Source: Sphingomonas elodea ATCC 31461 (lineage in GTDB: Bacteria; Pseudomonadota; Alphaproteobacteria; Sphingomonadales; Sphingomonadaceae). Taken from it: a stretch of 46,365 nt of DNA. Location: assembly GCF_000226955.1 (NCBI RefSeq), contig NZ_AGFU01000052.1:1-46365 (forward strand). The letters run 5' to 3'. The translations under genes and the position numbers were made by a program. Position 1 is the stretch's first letter; every line of letters begins with the position of its first letter. Under the pieces are notes generated by a model. The model saw nothing but the letters and a program-made list of their open reading frames with translations. It was not told the DNA's origin and did not search any database. Below are positions 23,870-31,629 of this stretch, piece by piece.

Positions 23870-25257
23870 CCCTCCAGGGTGCGCATCAGCGCGCGGACCG
23901 CGCCGTCGATCTCGACGTCCTTGGCGCGCAGATCCTCGATCCGCTTCACCGCATGGATCACCGTCGAGTGATCGCGGTTGCCGAACTTGCGGCCGATCTC
24001 GGGCAGCGAGCGGGTGGTGAGGCGCTTGGCCAGATACATGGCGATCTGGCGCGGGCGGGCGATCGCGACCGCGCGGCGGGCCGAGATCAGGTCGAGCTGC
24101 TTCACCTCGAAATGGGCCGAGACCGCACGCTGGATCTCGTCGATGGTGATGCGGCGCTGGCTGGTGCGCAGCACCTCGCCGAGCACGCTGGTCGCGAAGT
24201 CGATGGTGATCGCTTCGTTCGACAGGCTGGCATAGGCGACCAGGCGATTGAGCGCGCCTTCCAGCTCGCGGACGTTGGTGGTGATTCGCGCAGCCAGCAG
24301 GTCGGCCACCTCCGCCGGCATGTCGACGGCGGGCATGTCCTTCAGCTTGCGCTCGACGATCGCGCGGCGAAGATCCAGCTCGGCGGGCTTGATGTCCGCA
24401 ACCAGACCCGCGCCGAGACGGCCGACCAGGCGCGGCTCGAAGCCTTCCAGCGCCTGGGGCGCACGGTCGGCGGCGATCACCAGCCGCTTGCCGGCGCTCA
24501 TGAACTCGTTGACCGTGTGGAAGAACTCTTCCTGGGTCGCGTCCTTGCCGCCGATGAACTGAAGATCGTCGATCATCAGCAGGTCGACCGAGCGGAGGCG
24601 CTTCTTGAACGCCAGCGTGTCCTTGTTGCGCAGCGCCTGCACGAACTCGAACATGAATCGTTCGCCGGTCGAATAGATCGCGGTCGCGCCCGGATTCGCC
24701 TCGAGGAAGGCGTGGCCGATCGCGTGCATCAGGTGCGTCTTGCCCTGGCCGGTACCCGCGTGGAGGTATAGCGGGCTGAACATCGGCACGCCCGGCTGCG
24801 CGACGGTACGCGCGGCATTGAAGGCGACGCGATTCGTGCCGCTCACCACGAAGCGATCGAAGGTGAAGCGCGGATCGAAGGTCGGGCGCTCGGCCGGCTC
24901 GACGACCGACTCGGTGCGGGGGGCCGCCACCGGCGCGGGCGCCGGCTCGGCGCTGAGCACGCGCTGCTCCGAATCCTGCATCGTCTCCAGCGTCACGCTG
25001 CGGACGCCCGGCAGCACGGCACGGAATTCGAGCAGCAGGCGCTCGGCATAGTGATTCTTCACCCACTGGGTGAGGAACGGAGACGGCAGGCCCAGGCGCA
25101 CGGCATGCGAATCGCTGCCGTCGATCAGGACCACCGGCTTCAGCCACTGGTCGAACAGCCGCTGGCCGGCCGAGCGGCGCAGGTTGGTGCGCACATGCGC
25201 CCAAGCCTTCGCGACGTCCTGGCCTTCCTCACGATCCAGCGGTTGAACCTGAGTCAC
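23866..25257 (-). CDS. dnaA: Chromosomal replication initiator DnaA
   Basis: From GTG 25257 this is 463 aa. Domain I (about 1-85) contains the WLKPV stretch; a Pro/Ala/Glu-rich linker (domain II) spans about 96-125. Domain III is AAA+, with FVVSGTNRVAFNAA at its start, Walker A GTGQGKTH at 168-175 and Walker B LLMIDD at 226-231. Domain IV ends with the DnaA-box-binding signature GNRDHSTVIHAVKRIEDL. GTG 25257 (MTQVQPLDREEG) is chosen; a TTG 45 nt upstream is less likely. It binds oriC to open DNA and also acts as a transcription factor. The upstream region has clustered GANTC sites, suggesting methylation-linked control. Confidence 0.96.
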   Translation of the reverse strand: MTQVQPLDREEGQDVAKAWAHVRTNLRRSAGQRLFDQWLKPVVLIDGSDSHAVRLGLPSPFLTQWVKNHYAERLLLEFRAVLPGVRSVTLETMQDSEQRVLSAEPAPAPVAAPRTESVVEPAERPTFDPRFTFDRFVVSGTNRVAFNAARTVAQPGVPMFSPLYLHAGTGQGKTHLMHAIGHAFLEANPGATAIYSTGERFMFEFVQALRNKDTLAFKKRLRSVDLLMIDDLQFIGGKDATQEEFFHTVNEFMSAGKRLVIAADRAPQALEGFEPRLVGRLGAGLVADIKPAELDLRRAIVERKLKDMPAVDMPAEVADLLAARITTNVRELEGALNRLVAYASLSNEAITIDFATSVLGEVLRTSQRRITIDEIQRAVSAHFEVKQLDLISARRAVAIARPRQIAMYLAKRLTTRSLPEIGRKFGNRDHSTVIHAVKRIEDLRAKDVEIDGAVRALMRTLEG

Positions 25258-25449
25258 TACGACGCACCCTTCCTTCGCGGGAACCACGATTCCCGCGTGC
25301 AAAAACCAATATCAATGTGAGGCTCATCGCAGCCGGTCATGCCCCCGGAGACGCGCGATGTGCTCGCTGTTCCCGGCCAGCATCGTGGCCGGGAGTGTCG
25401 TTGTAGGAAGCTCGAACTGAGTCGAGCAAGGGCCTGCCATGTAAACTTT

Positions 25450-25521
25450 CTGAAATAGTTTTGTTGACAGCGCGAACCCTAGGAATTCTGCGGAGGCGGA
25501 TAAATTGGCGAACTATTTCAG
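25450..25521. repeat. 11-bp inverted repeat upstream of dnaA
   Basis: ctgaaatagtt at 25450-25460 is the exact reverse complement of aactatttcag at 25511-25521, with 50 nt between. The AT-rich arms contrast with the GC-rich surroundings. The two sites may bind one regulator twice, about seven helical turns apart centre to centre (61 bp). Confidence 0.6.
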
Positions 25522-25557
25522 TCTTTTAACCGTGATGAAGCGGTGGGCACGCCGTCC

Positions 25558-25589
25558 GAATCGGCACGACTCGTGGATTCGCGCGATTC
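25558..25589. promoter_or_regulatory. Cluster of four GANTC methylation sites upstream of dnaA
   Basis: GAATC at 25558-25562, GACTC at 25568-25572, GATTC at 25576-25580 and GATTC at 25585-25589 fall within 32 bp, spaced 10, 8 and 9 nt. GANTC is the target of the cell-cycle methyltransferase CcrM in alphaproteobacteria, and GcrA-dependent promoters sense this mark. Other single sites lie at 25288 and 25419 and at the dnaA start (25251-25255). Confidence 0.65.
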
Positions 25590-25635
25590 GCTTCGCAGGC
25601 AGGTTTGTTAACCAATTGTTGCAGCGCAGATGCGC

Positions 25636-25670
25636 AAAAAGCCCCGCCGGACGGGTCCGGCAGGGCTTTT
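25636..25670 (-). terminator. Rho-independent terminator of rpsT
   Basis: Read on the minus strand, the GC-rich stem agccctgccgga pairs imperfectly with tccggcggggct around a short loop and is followed by a T-run (complement of 25636-25640). It lies about 20 nt after the rpsT stop codon. Confidence 0.85.
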
Positions 25671-25691
25671 GATTACCGTTCGGTGATGGTG

Positions 25692-25955
25692 TTAGGCGAG
25701 CGCCTGGAGACGCTTGTTGAGGCGCGAGAACTTGCGCGCCGCAGTGTTCTTGTGGAGCACGCCCTTGGCGACGCCACGTGCGATTTCCGGCTGCGCAGCG
25801 GCGAGCGCTTCGGTGGCAGCGGCCTTGTCGCCGGCGGTCAGCGCAGCTTCGACCTTCTTGACGAAGGTACGGATGCGGCCGACGCGTGCACCGTTGATCT
25901 CGGCGCGGCGGTCGTTGCGACGGATGCGCTTCTTCGCTTGCGGCGTATTCGCCAT
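25692..25955 (-). CDS. rpsT: 30S ribosomal protein S20
   Basis: This 87-aa protein starts [39 protein letters not shown] and ends [23 protein letters not shown]. Both ends match the family, and the length is standard. S20 binds 16S rRNA early in small-subunit assembly. The start is ATG 25955; upstream in-frame codons would add a non-conserved tail. It lies between mutM and dnaA on the same strand, the usual alphaproteobacterial order, and ends in its own terminator. Confidence 0.97.
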   Translation of the reverse strand: MANTPQAKKRIRRNDRRAEINGARVGRIRTFVKKVEAALTAGDKAAATEALAAAQPEIARGVAKGVLHKNTAARKFSRLNKRLQALA

Positions 25956-26052
25956 TCGGTCTTGTTCCTGCTCGAAATGGGTGAGGCGCGGAAGCGAGCC
26001 CACGCCGGAAAGATGGGCCCCTTACCGGCTCCAGCGATTCGGGTCAACCTTT

Positions 26053-26862
26053 TCAGCGCTGGCATTTGCCACAATAGAAGGTCGAACGCCCCGAATCCAC
26101 GCGCCGTTGCACGAGGTGGCCGCAAGCACAGGGCTCCCCTTCCCGCCCATAGACGCGCCACTCCTTGGCGAAGTAACCGAGCTCGCCGTCCGGCCGGGCA
26201 TAATCGCGCAGGGTGGAGCCGCCGGCGCGAATCGCCGCCTCCAGCACCTCGCGGATCGCCGCGACGAGCTTCTCGAGCCTGGCCCTGCCGATCGAGCCCG
26301 CCGGTTTGGTTGGCGCGATGCCGGCCAGGAACAGCGCCTCGCACACATATATATTGCCGAGGCCGGCGACGATTCGCTGGTCGAGCAGCAGCGCCTTCAC
26401 CGGCGCGATTCGATCGGCGAACGCTTCTACAAGGTGCGCAGCGTTGAACTCCGGGCCCAGCGGCTCCGGCCCCAGCGCCCTGAACGCGGGCCAGTCGGCC
26501 AGCCCGGCGGTCGGCACCAGATCCATCGAGCCGAAACGGCGGGGGTCGTTGAGCGCCAGCCGGTGGCGCGCCGTCTCGATCACGACATGGTCGTGCTTGC
26601 CGAGGTCCGACGGATCGATCCGCCAGCGCCCGGACATGCCGAGGTGGAAGACCAGCGTGTCGTCCTGGTCCGTGTGCACCAGGCCGTATTTCGCGCGGCG
26701 GGACAGGCCGGTGACGGTCGCACCCGTGAGCCGCTGGCCGAGATCGACCGGAAACGGCCGCCGCAGATCGGCGCGATTCAGCAGCACGCGTTCGATCCGC
26801 TGCCCCTCCAGCACGGGGGCGAGGCCGCGGACGGTGGTTTCTACTTCGGGAAGCTCGGGCAT
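26053..26862 (-). CDS. mutM: Formamidopyrimidine-DNA glycosylase
   Basis: This 269-aa repair enzyme removes oxidised purines such as 8-oxoguanine. The N-terminus [14 protein letters not shown] gives the catalytic Pro (after Met removal) and Glu; the beta-hairpin Lys is in [12 protein letters not shown]. The helix-two-turns-helix region has the [13 protein letters not shown] pattern. The C-terminal zinc finger reads [27 protein letters not shown]. Its first knuckle is C-x-C where E. coli has C-x2-C, a one-residue shortening that I confirmed from the codons. The gene is divergent from ubiE across 88 nt. Confidence 0.96.
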   Translation of the reverse strand: MPELPEVETTVRGLAPVLEGQRIERVLLNRADLRRPFPVDLGQRLTGATVTGLSRRAKYGLVHTDQDDTLVFHLGMSGRWRIDPSDLGKHDHVVIETARHRLALNDPRRFGSMDLVPTAGLADWPAFRALGPEPLGPEFNAAHLVEAFADRIAPVKALLLDQRIVAGLGNIYVCEALFLAGIAPTKPAGSIGRARLEKLVAAIREVLEAAIRAGGSTLRDYARPDGELGYFAKEWRVYGREGEPCACGHLVQRRVDSGRSTFYCGKCQR

Positions 26863-26950
26863 CTGCCCTGTAGCTAGGGATTACGGGCGGCGATGTCACC
26901 TGCCCCTCAGCCCCCTTGGTTTGGCCGTCGCGTATCGCTAAGGCACCCCC

Positions 26951-27682
26951 ATGCCCGATACCGTCTCCTTCGGTTACGAAGACGTCGCCCCCGAGGACAA
27001 GACCCGCCGCGTCGGCGAGGTGTTCTCGAATGTCGCCCGCAAATACGACCTGATGAACGACGCCATGTCGGGCGGCATGCACCGGCTGTGGAAGGACCGC
27101 TTCGTCCGCCGGGTGAAGCCGCGCGCCGGCGAGCATATCCTCGACATGGCCGGCGGCACCGGCGACATCGCCTTCCGCATGGCCGAGAGCGGCGCCGCGA
27201 TCACCGTGGCCGACATCAATCCGGAAATGCTCGCCGTCGGCGTCGAGCGCGCCGCCCAGCGCGGCATCGACGGGCTGGTGTGGACCGAAGCGAACGCCGA
27301 GACGCTGCAATTCCCCGATCGCTTCTTCGATGCCTATACGATCGCGTTCGGCATCCGGAACGTGACCGATATCCCCAAGGCGCTCCGCGAGGCGCACCGC
27401 GTGCTCAAGCGCGGCGGCCGCTTCTTCGTGCTGGAGTTCTCGACCACCCAGTGGCCGGGCTTCGCCGAAATCTACGACGCCTATTCGCACAAGCTGGTGC
27501 CCAAGCTCGGCAAGCTGCTCGCGCAGGACGAGGACAGCTATCGCTACCTGATCGAATCGATCCGCCGCTTCCCCGACATGCCGAGCTTCGAGCGAATGAT
27601 CGCCGAGGCGGGTTTCCAGCAGACCAAGGTCGAGCCGCTGCTCGGCGGGCTGGTCGCGATCCACAGCGGCTGGAAGATTTGA
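26951..27682 (+). CDS. ubiE: Ubiquinone/menaquinone C-methyltransferase UbiE
   Basis: This 243-aa SAM-dependent methyltransferase makes the C-methylation step in ubiquinone synthesis. Family motifs are VFSNVARKYDLMNDAMSGGMHRLWKD, the SAM loop ILDMAGGTGDIAFRMAE (about residues 63-79), ADINPEMLAVG, and TIAFGIRNVTDIPKALREAHRVLKRGG. The C-terminus YRYLIESIRRFPDMPSFERMIAEAGF-ending also matches. It leads the quinone genes; ubiB follows after a 108-bp repeat. The divergent partner is mutM. Confidence 0.97.
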   Translation: MPDTVSFGYEDVAPEDKTRRVGEVFSNVARKYDLMNDAMSGGMHRLWKDRFVRRVKPRAGEHILDMAGGTGDIAFRMAESGAAITVADINPEMLAVGVERAAQRGIDGLVWTEANAETLQFPDRFFDAYTIAFGIRNVTDIPKALREAHRVLKRGGRFFVLEFSTTQWPGFAEIYDAYSHKLVPKLGKLLAQDEDSYRYLIESIRRFPDMPSFERMIAEAGFQQTKVEPLLGGLVAIHSGWKI

Positions 27683-27697
27683 TGGTGCGCGCACGTA

Positions 27698-27806
27698 AGC
27701 CCCTCCCCTTCAGGGGAGGGGTTTGGGGTGGGGCTGTGTCTCACCGAGACCAAGAGGCGTTCCGGAATCCCTCCACCCCCATCCCCTCCTCCAAGGAGGA
27801 GGGGCT
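27698..27806 (+). repeat. 109-bp intergenic repeat with paired end hairpins, copy 2
   Basis: It is near-identical to the repeat at 3847-3954, in the same orientation. Hairpins lie at 27700-27708/27713-27721 and 27783-27791/27796-27804, with a shared core that includes gtgtctcaccgag and ggaatccctccaccccc. It fills the ubiE-ubiB gap. Its 3' hairpin arm contains AAGGAGGAGGGG (27793-27804), 8 nt before the ubiB ATG, and so provides the likely ribosome-binding site. Confidence 0.88.
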
Positions 27807-27812
27807 AGAGCT

Positions 27813-29345
27813 ATGACCGCGCCCGCCGTTCATCTCTGGCGCCTATTCAAATGGGGCCGTATTCTCGCCCGCCACGGCGCACTGCGCGGCATCGAGCGCG
27901 ACGCCAACACGCCGCGACCCGTACGCCGCTTCGTGCGCGTGCTGCGAATTGGTGCGCGTTTACCGGCAGTACCTTCCTATGCCGATGCCTTCCAGGCGAT
28001 CGGCCCCGCCGCGATCAAGCTCGGCCAGACGCTCGCGACGCGCCCCGATCTCGTCGGCGAGGAAGCCGCGCACGACCTGCTCCGCCTGCAGGACGCGCTG
28101 CCCCCCGTCCCCTTCGACATCATCCGCGAACGGATCGAGACCAGCTATGGCCGCCCGCTCTCGGCGCTGTTCGCGGAAGTGGAAGAGCGCCCGATCGGCG
28201 CCGCCTCGATCGCGCAGGTCCACCGCGCGGTGACCACCGACGGCCGCCGCGTTGCGGTGAAGGTGCTGCGCCCGGGCATCGAGAGCGATTTCGCCCGCGC
28301 GATCGACACCTATGAATGGGCCGCCGCCCAGCTCGAGGCCTATGGCGGCGAGGCCCGCCGCCTGCGCCCGCGCCTGGTGATCGAGAGCTTCAAGCGCTGG
28401 ACCGCGCGCGAACTCGATTTCCGCCGCGAGGCCGCCTCGGCCTCCGAACTCGCCGAGGGCATGACCGCCGAACCGGACTTCATGGTCCCCCAGATCGACT
28501 GGCAGCGCACCACCGGCAAGGTGCTGACGCTGGAGTGGATCGACGGCATCAAGCTGAGCGACCGCGACGCGCTGGTCCGCGCCGGGCACGACATGCCGGG
28601 CCTGGCCGGCAAGCTGATCAAGGCCTTTCTCCGCCAGGCGATCGCCGAGGGCTTCTTCCATGCGGACATGCACCAGGGCAATCTGTTCGCCCTGCCCGAC
28701 GGCCGCATCGCCGCGATCGACTTCGGCATCATGGGCCGCATCGATCGCCGCGCCCGGGTGTGGCTGGCCGAGATCCTCTACGGCCTGATCACCGGCGACT
28801 ATAAGCGCGTGGCCGAGATCCATTTCGAGGCCGGCTATGTCCCCGCCCACCACAATGTCGCCGAGTTCGCGACGGCGCTGCGTGCGGTAGGCGAGCCGAT
28901 GCGCGGGCTGCCGGTGAAGGAGATGTCGATCGGCGGCATGCTCGACGGCCTGTTCTCGATCACCCGCGACTTCGACATGATGACGCAGCCGCACCTGCTG
29001 CTGCTCCAGAAGACGATGGTGATGGTGGAAGGCGTCGCGCGCGGGCTCGATCCGGACATCAACCTGTGGGAAGTCTCGGCGCCGTTCGTGCGCGAATGGA
29101 TCCGTACCGAGCTGGGGCCGGAAGCCAAGGTCGCCGATCGCCTGATCGAGGACCTCCGCACGCTCGCCCGCCTGCCCGAGCTGGTGCGCAACATCGAGCG
29201 TCGCTTCCCCGCCCCTGGCGGTGCCCCGCCCGAGCCGCCCCTGCGCGAGATCCAGGTGGTGCGCGTCGGTGGCGGCTGGCGCTATGCGCTGGTCAGCATC
29301 GTTGCCGCACTGGCCGGCGTGGCCGGAACGCTGCTGCTGAAATGA
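27813..29345 (+). CDS. ubiB: Ubiquinone biosynthesis kinase-like protein UbiB
   Basis: This 510-aa atypical kinase/ATPase of the ABC1/ADCK/UbiB family is needed for ubiquinone synthesis. The KxGQ motif is AAIKLGQTLATRPDL, the Ala-rich nucleotide loop GAASIAQVHRA, the catalytic loop GFFHADMHQGN and the metal loop AIDFGIMG. A C-terminal membrane helix (YALVSIVAALAGVAGTLLLK) anchors it. ATG 27813 is chosen because the preceding residues come from the repeat. It overlaps the next gene by 4 nt (ATGA, 29342-29345). Confidence 0.96.
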   Translation: MTAPAVHLWRLFKWGRILARHGALRGIERDANTPRPVRRFVRVLRIGARLPAVPSYADAFQAIGPAAIKLGQTLATRPDLVGEEAAHDLLRLQDALPPVPFDIIRERIETSYGRPLSALFAEVEERPIGAASIAQVHRAVTTDGRRVAVKVLRPGIESDFARAIDTYEWAAAQLEAYGGEARRLRPRLVIESFKRWTARELDFRREAASASELAEGMTAEPDFMVPQIDWQRTTGKVLTLEWIDGIKLSDRDALVRAGHDMPGLAGKLIKAFLRQAIAEGFFHADMHQGNLFALPDGRIAAIDFGIMGRIDRRARVWLAEILYGLITGDYKRVAEIHFEAGYVPAHHNVAEFATALRAVGEPMRGLPVKEMSIGGMLDGLFSITRDFDMMTQPHLLLLQKTMVMVEGVARGLDPDINLWEVSAPFVREWIRTELGPEAKVADRLIEDLRTLARLPELVRNIERRFPAPGGAPPEPPLREIQVVRVGGGWRYALVSIVAALAGVAGTLLLK

Positions 29346-30460
29346 CCGCGCGCACGCGCCGCGTCTGGACCCTGCAACCGAGCCGCTTCGCTGCCCTTAC
29401 GCGGGGCCGCGCGCGGCTGGCCTGGGTGGCGGTGCTGCTGTTGGTTCTGGCGTCGCTGACGGCCCTTGCGGTGCCCGCGCTGACCGGCGACGGCGATGTC
29501 GCCGCCCGCACAGCCGATCGGATGACCGATCTCGGCCTGTACGAGCGCGTGGTCGCGAGCATGAAGGGCGGCGACCCCTATTATGTCGCGGCGAGCGACG
29601 CGATGCGGGCGGGTGGCTACCCGCTGCACCCCTTCCTGACGATGCGGCTGCCCGCGCTGGCAGCGCTGGAGGCACTGCTGCCGGGCTGGACGAGCGTCGC
29701 CCTGCTGCTGGCGCTGGCGGCGCTGACCGCGGTCGCCTGGGCATCGCGGGTGGGCGCCGCACTGACCGGCCTGTTCCCCCGTGCGGTGCTGGTGCTGCTG
29801 ATCGCCACCTCGATGCTCGCCTTTTTCCAGCCGGGGCTGGTGCTGTTCCACGAAGTCTGGGCCGGGTTGCTGGTCGCGCTCTCGCTGGCGCTGCGCAGGC
29901 CCGGCCGCGCGCTGGAAGCGATCGCGCTGGGGCTCGCCGCGATGCTGATCCGGGAGACGGCGGCGCTCTATGCGATCGTGATGCTTTTCTTCGCCTGGCG
30001 CGAGGAGCGGCGCGGCGAGGCGCTGGGCTGGGGTATCGCGCTGCTGCTGTTCGCCGGCGTGCTGGGCTTGCATGCCCATGCTGTGGCCGGCGTCACCGGC
30101 CCGCTCGATCCGCAGTCTGCCGGCTGGGCGGCGTTCAACGGCCCCGGCTTCTTCATCCGCGCACTCGCCACCGCCACCGCGCTCCAGGCGCTGCCAATCG
30201 TGCTGGGTGCGCTGCTCGTCGGGCTCGCGCTGGTCGGCTGGGCGAGCTGGAACGATGCGCTCGGCCTGCGGATGTTCGCGCTGCTGATCGCCTATGGCAC
30301 CGCGATGTCGCTGTTCGCGCGGCTCGACAATTTCTACTGGGCGCTGATGGTCGCCCCCGCCGCGCTGGTCGGGCTGGTGTTCGTGCCCGATGCGCTGTCG
30401 GACCTGTGGCACCGTGCGCTCGACAGGCGGCGGATCACGGTTACAACGGTGACGCCATGA
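29342..30460 (+). CDS. Multi-spanning membrane protein, possibly GT-C glycosyltransferase-like
   Basis: This 372-aa protein has about eight to ten membrane helices. After the first helix (residues 26-47) comes a loop GDGDVAARTADRMTDLGLYERVVASMKGGDPYYVAASDAM. Such an acidic loop with PYY is reminiscent of GT-C enzymes that use lipid-linked sugars, but no family is certain. The stretch RETAALYAIVMLFFAWREERRGEALGW and RLDNFYWALMVAPAALVGLVFVPDAL follow. It starts within the ubiB stop (ATGA) and ends within the coaBC start (ATGA), so it is translated with them. Its place between ubiB and coaBC is noteworthy; I infer no role in quinone or CoA synthesis. Confidence 0.8.
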   Translation: MTARTRRVWTLQPSRFAALTRGRARLAWVAVLLLVLASLTALAVPALTGDGDVAARTADRMTDLGLYERVVASMKGGDPYYVAASDAMRAGGYPLHPFLTMRLPALAALEALLPGWTSVALLLALAALTAVAWASRVGAALTGLFPRAVLVLLIATSMLAFFQPGLVLFHEVWAGLLVALSLALRRPGRALEAIALGLAAMLIRETAALYAIVMLFFAWREERRGEALGWGIALLLFAGVLGLHAHAVAGVTGPLDPQSAGWAAFNGPGFFIRALATATALQALPIVLGALLVGLALVGWASWNDALGLRMFALLIAYGTAMSLFARLDNFYWALMVAPAALVGLVFVPDALSDLWHRALDRRRITVTTVTP

Positions 30461-31629
30461 AGCGCATCCTGCTCATCGTCGGCGGCGGCATCGCCGCCTA
30501 CAAGGCGTGCGAACTCGTCCGCCTGTGCCGCAAGGCCGGGATCGGCGTCACTTGCGTGCTGACCGAGGGGGGCGCGCATTTCGTGACGCCCATGACACTG
30601 GCGGCGCTGTCCGAGAACCAGGTCTATACCACCTTGTGGGATCTGAAGGACGAGGCGGAGATGGGCCATATCCAGCTCAGCCGCCAGGCCGATCTGGTCG
30701 TCGTCGCGCCCGCCACCGCGGATCTGCTCGCGCGCATGGCCGGCGGCATCGCCAGCGACCTGGCGACCACGCTGCTGCTCGCCACCGACAAGCCGGTGCT
30801 CGCGGCACCCGCGATGAACGTGCGGATGTGGACCCATGCCGCCACCCGTCGCAACGTGGCCCAGCTTCGCGCTGACGGGGTGACGGTGCTGGAACCCGAC
30901 GAGGGCGCGATGGCCTGCGGCGAGTATGGCCCCGGTCGCCTGCCCGAGCCGGAGGCGATCCTGGCGGCGATCCAGCAGGCGCTCTCGCCGGTGGAGCAGC
31001 GGCTCGCCGGCAAGCACATCCTCGTCACCGCCGGGCCGACGCACGAGCCGATCGATCCGGTGCGCTATATCGCGAACCGCTCTTCGGGGAAGCAGGGCTT
31101 CGCCATCGCCGGCGCCCTTGCCGCGCTCGGTGCGCGGGTGACGCTGGTCGCCGGACCGGTCACGCTGCCCACGCCACCCGGCGTCACGCGCATCGACGTG
31201 GAGACCGCGCGCGCGATGGCGGCCGCCGTCGACGCCGCTCTGCCCGCCGACGCCGCCGTGATGGTCGCCGCGGTGGCCGACTGGCATGTCGAGGCGGCCG
31301 ACCAGAAGCTCAAAAAGGGCGATGCCGCCCCCATCCTGCATCTGACACAGAATCCTGATATCCTCGCCGGACTGGCGCAGAGTCCGCGCCGGCCGCGGCT
31401 CGTGGTGGGCTTTGCGGCGGAGACCGAGCGGGTGATCGAACATGCCGTCGCGAAACGAACGCGCAAGAGCGCCGACTGGATTGTCGCCAACGATGTTTCG
31501 GGCGATGTGATGGGGGGTGAAGCCAATGCCGTCCATCTCGTCTCCGCCTCCGGCGTCGATTCCTGGGAGCGCGCGTCCAAGGCCGATGTCGCGCGCCGTC
31601 TCGCCGATCGGATCGCCGATGCGCTCTAG
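30457..31629 (+). CDS. coaBC: Bifunctional phosphopantothenoylcysteine decarboxylase/ligase CoaBC
   Basis: This 390-aa enzyme joins cysteine to 4'-phosphopantothenate and decarboxylates the product in CoA synthesis. The N-terminal flavin (CoaC) half has GGIAAYKACELVR, the catalytic His in MGHIQLSRQADLVVVAPATA, PAMNVRMW and the reactive Cys in EGAMACGEYGPGRLPEP. The C-terminal CoaB half starts LVTAGPTHEPIDPVRYIANRSSGKQG and has KLKKGDAAPILHLTQNPDIL with the key Lys. The start is ATG 30457, overlapping the upstream stop. Its end overlaps the next gene by 11 nt. Confidence 0.96.
   Translation: MKRILLIVGGGIAAYKACELVRLCRKAGIGVTCVLTEGGAHFVTPMTLAALSENQVYTTLWDLKDEAEMGHIQLSRQADLVVVAPATADLLARMAGGIASDLATTLLLATDKPVLAAPAMNVRMWTHAATRRNVAQLRADGVTVLEPDEGAMACGEYGPGRLPEPEAILAAIQQALSPVEQRLAGKHILVTAGPTHEPIDPVRYIANRSSGKQGFAIAGALAALGARVTLVAGPVTLPTPPGVTRIDVETARAMAAAVDAALPADAAVMVAAVADWHVEAADQKLKKGDAAPILHLTQNPDILAGLAQSPRRPRLVVGFAAETERVIEHAVAKRTRKSADWIVANDVSGDVMGGEANAVHLVSASGVDSWERASKADVARRLADRIADAL

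Larger units (their letters stand above)
25258..25691. other. 434-nt non-coding region between rpsT and dnaA
   Basis: No credible gene is present. It holds the rpsT terminator (25636-25670), four GANTC sites at 25558-25589 plus two more (25288, 25419), an 11-bp inverted repeat (25450-25460/25511-25521) and two TTAACC sequences (25527-25532 and 25608-25613) that resemble CtrA half-sites without a paired half. It should contain the dnaA promoter on the minus strand, but no clear -35/-10 pair stands out. No consensus DnaA boxes were found, so there is no support for an origin here. Confidence 0.7.

Noticed and set aside
23381-25204. Apparent fusion of the GNAT acetyltransferase to a long N-terminal part
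   Set aside because: The N-terminal part is the shadow of dnaA in another frame; a GTG overlapping the dnaA stop gives a complete GNAT domain.
25464-25469. TTGACA as a rightward -35 element
   Set aside because: No fitting -10 lies 16-18 nt downstream and no rightward gene follows before rpsT, which runs leftward.
25258-25691. Origin of replication next to dnaA
   Set aside because: No consensus DnaA boxes (ttatccaca or close variants) and no AT-rich unwinding tract; only single near matches such as ggataa.
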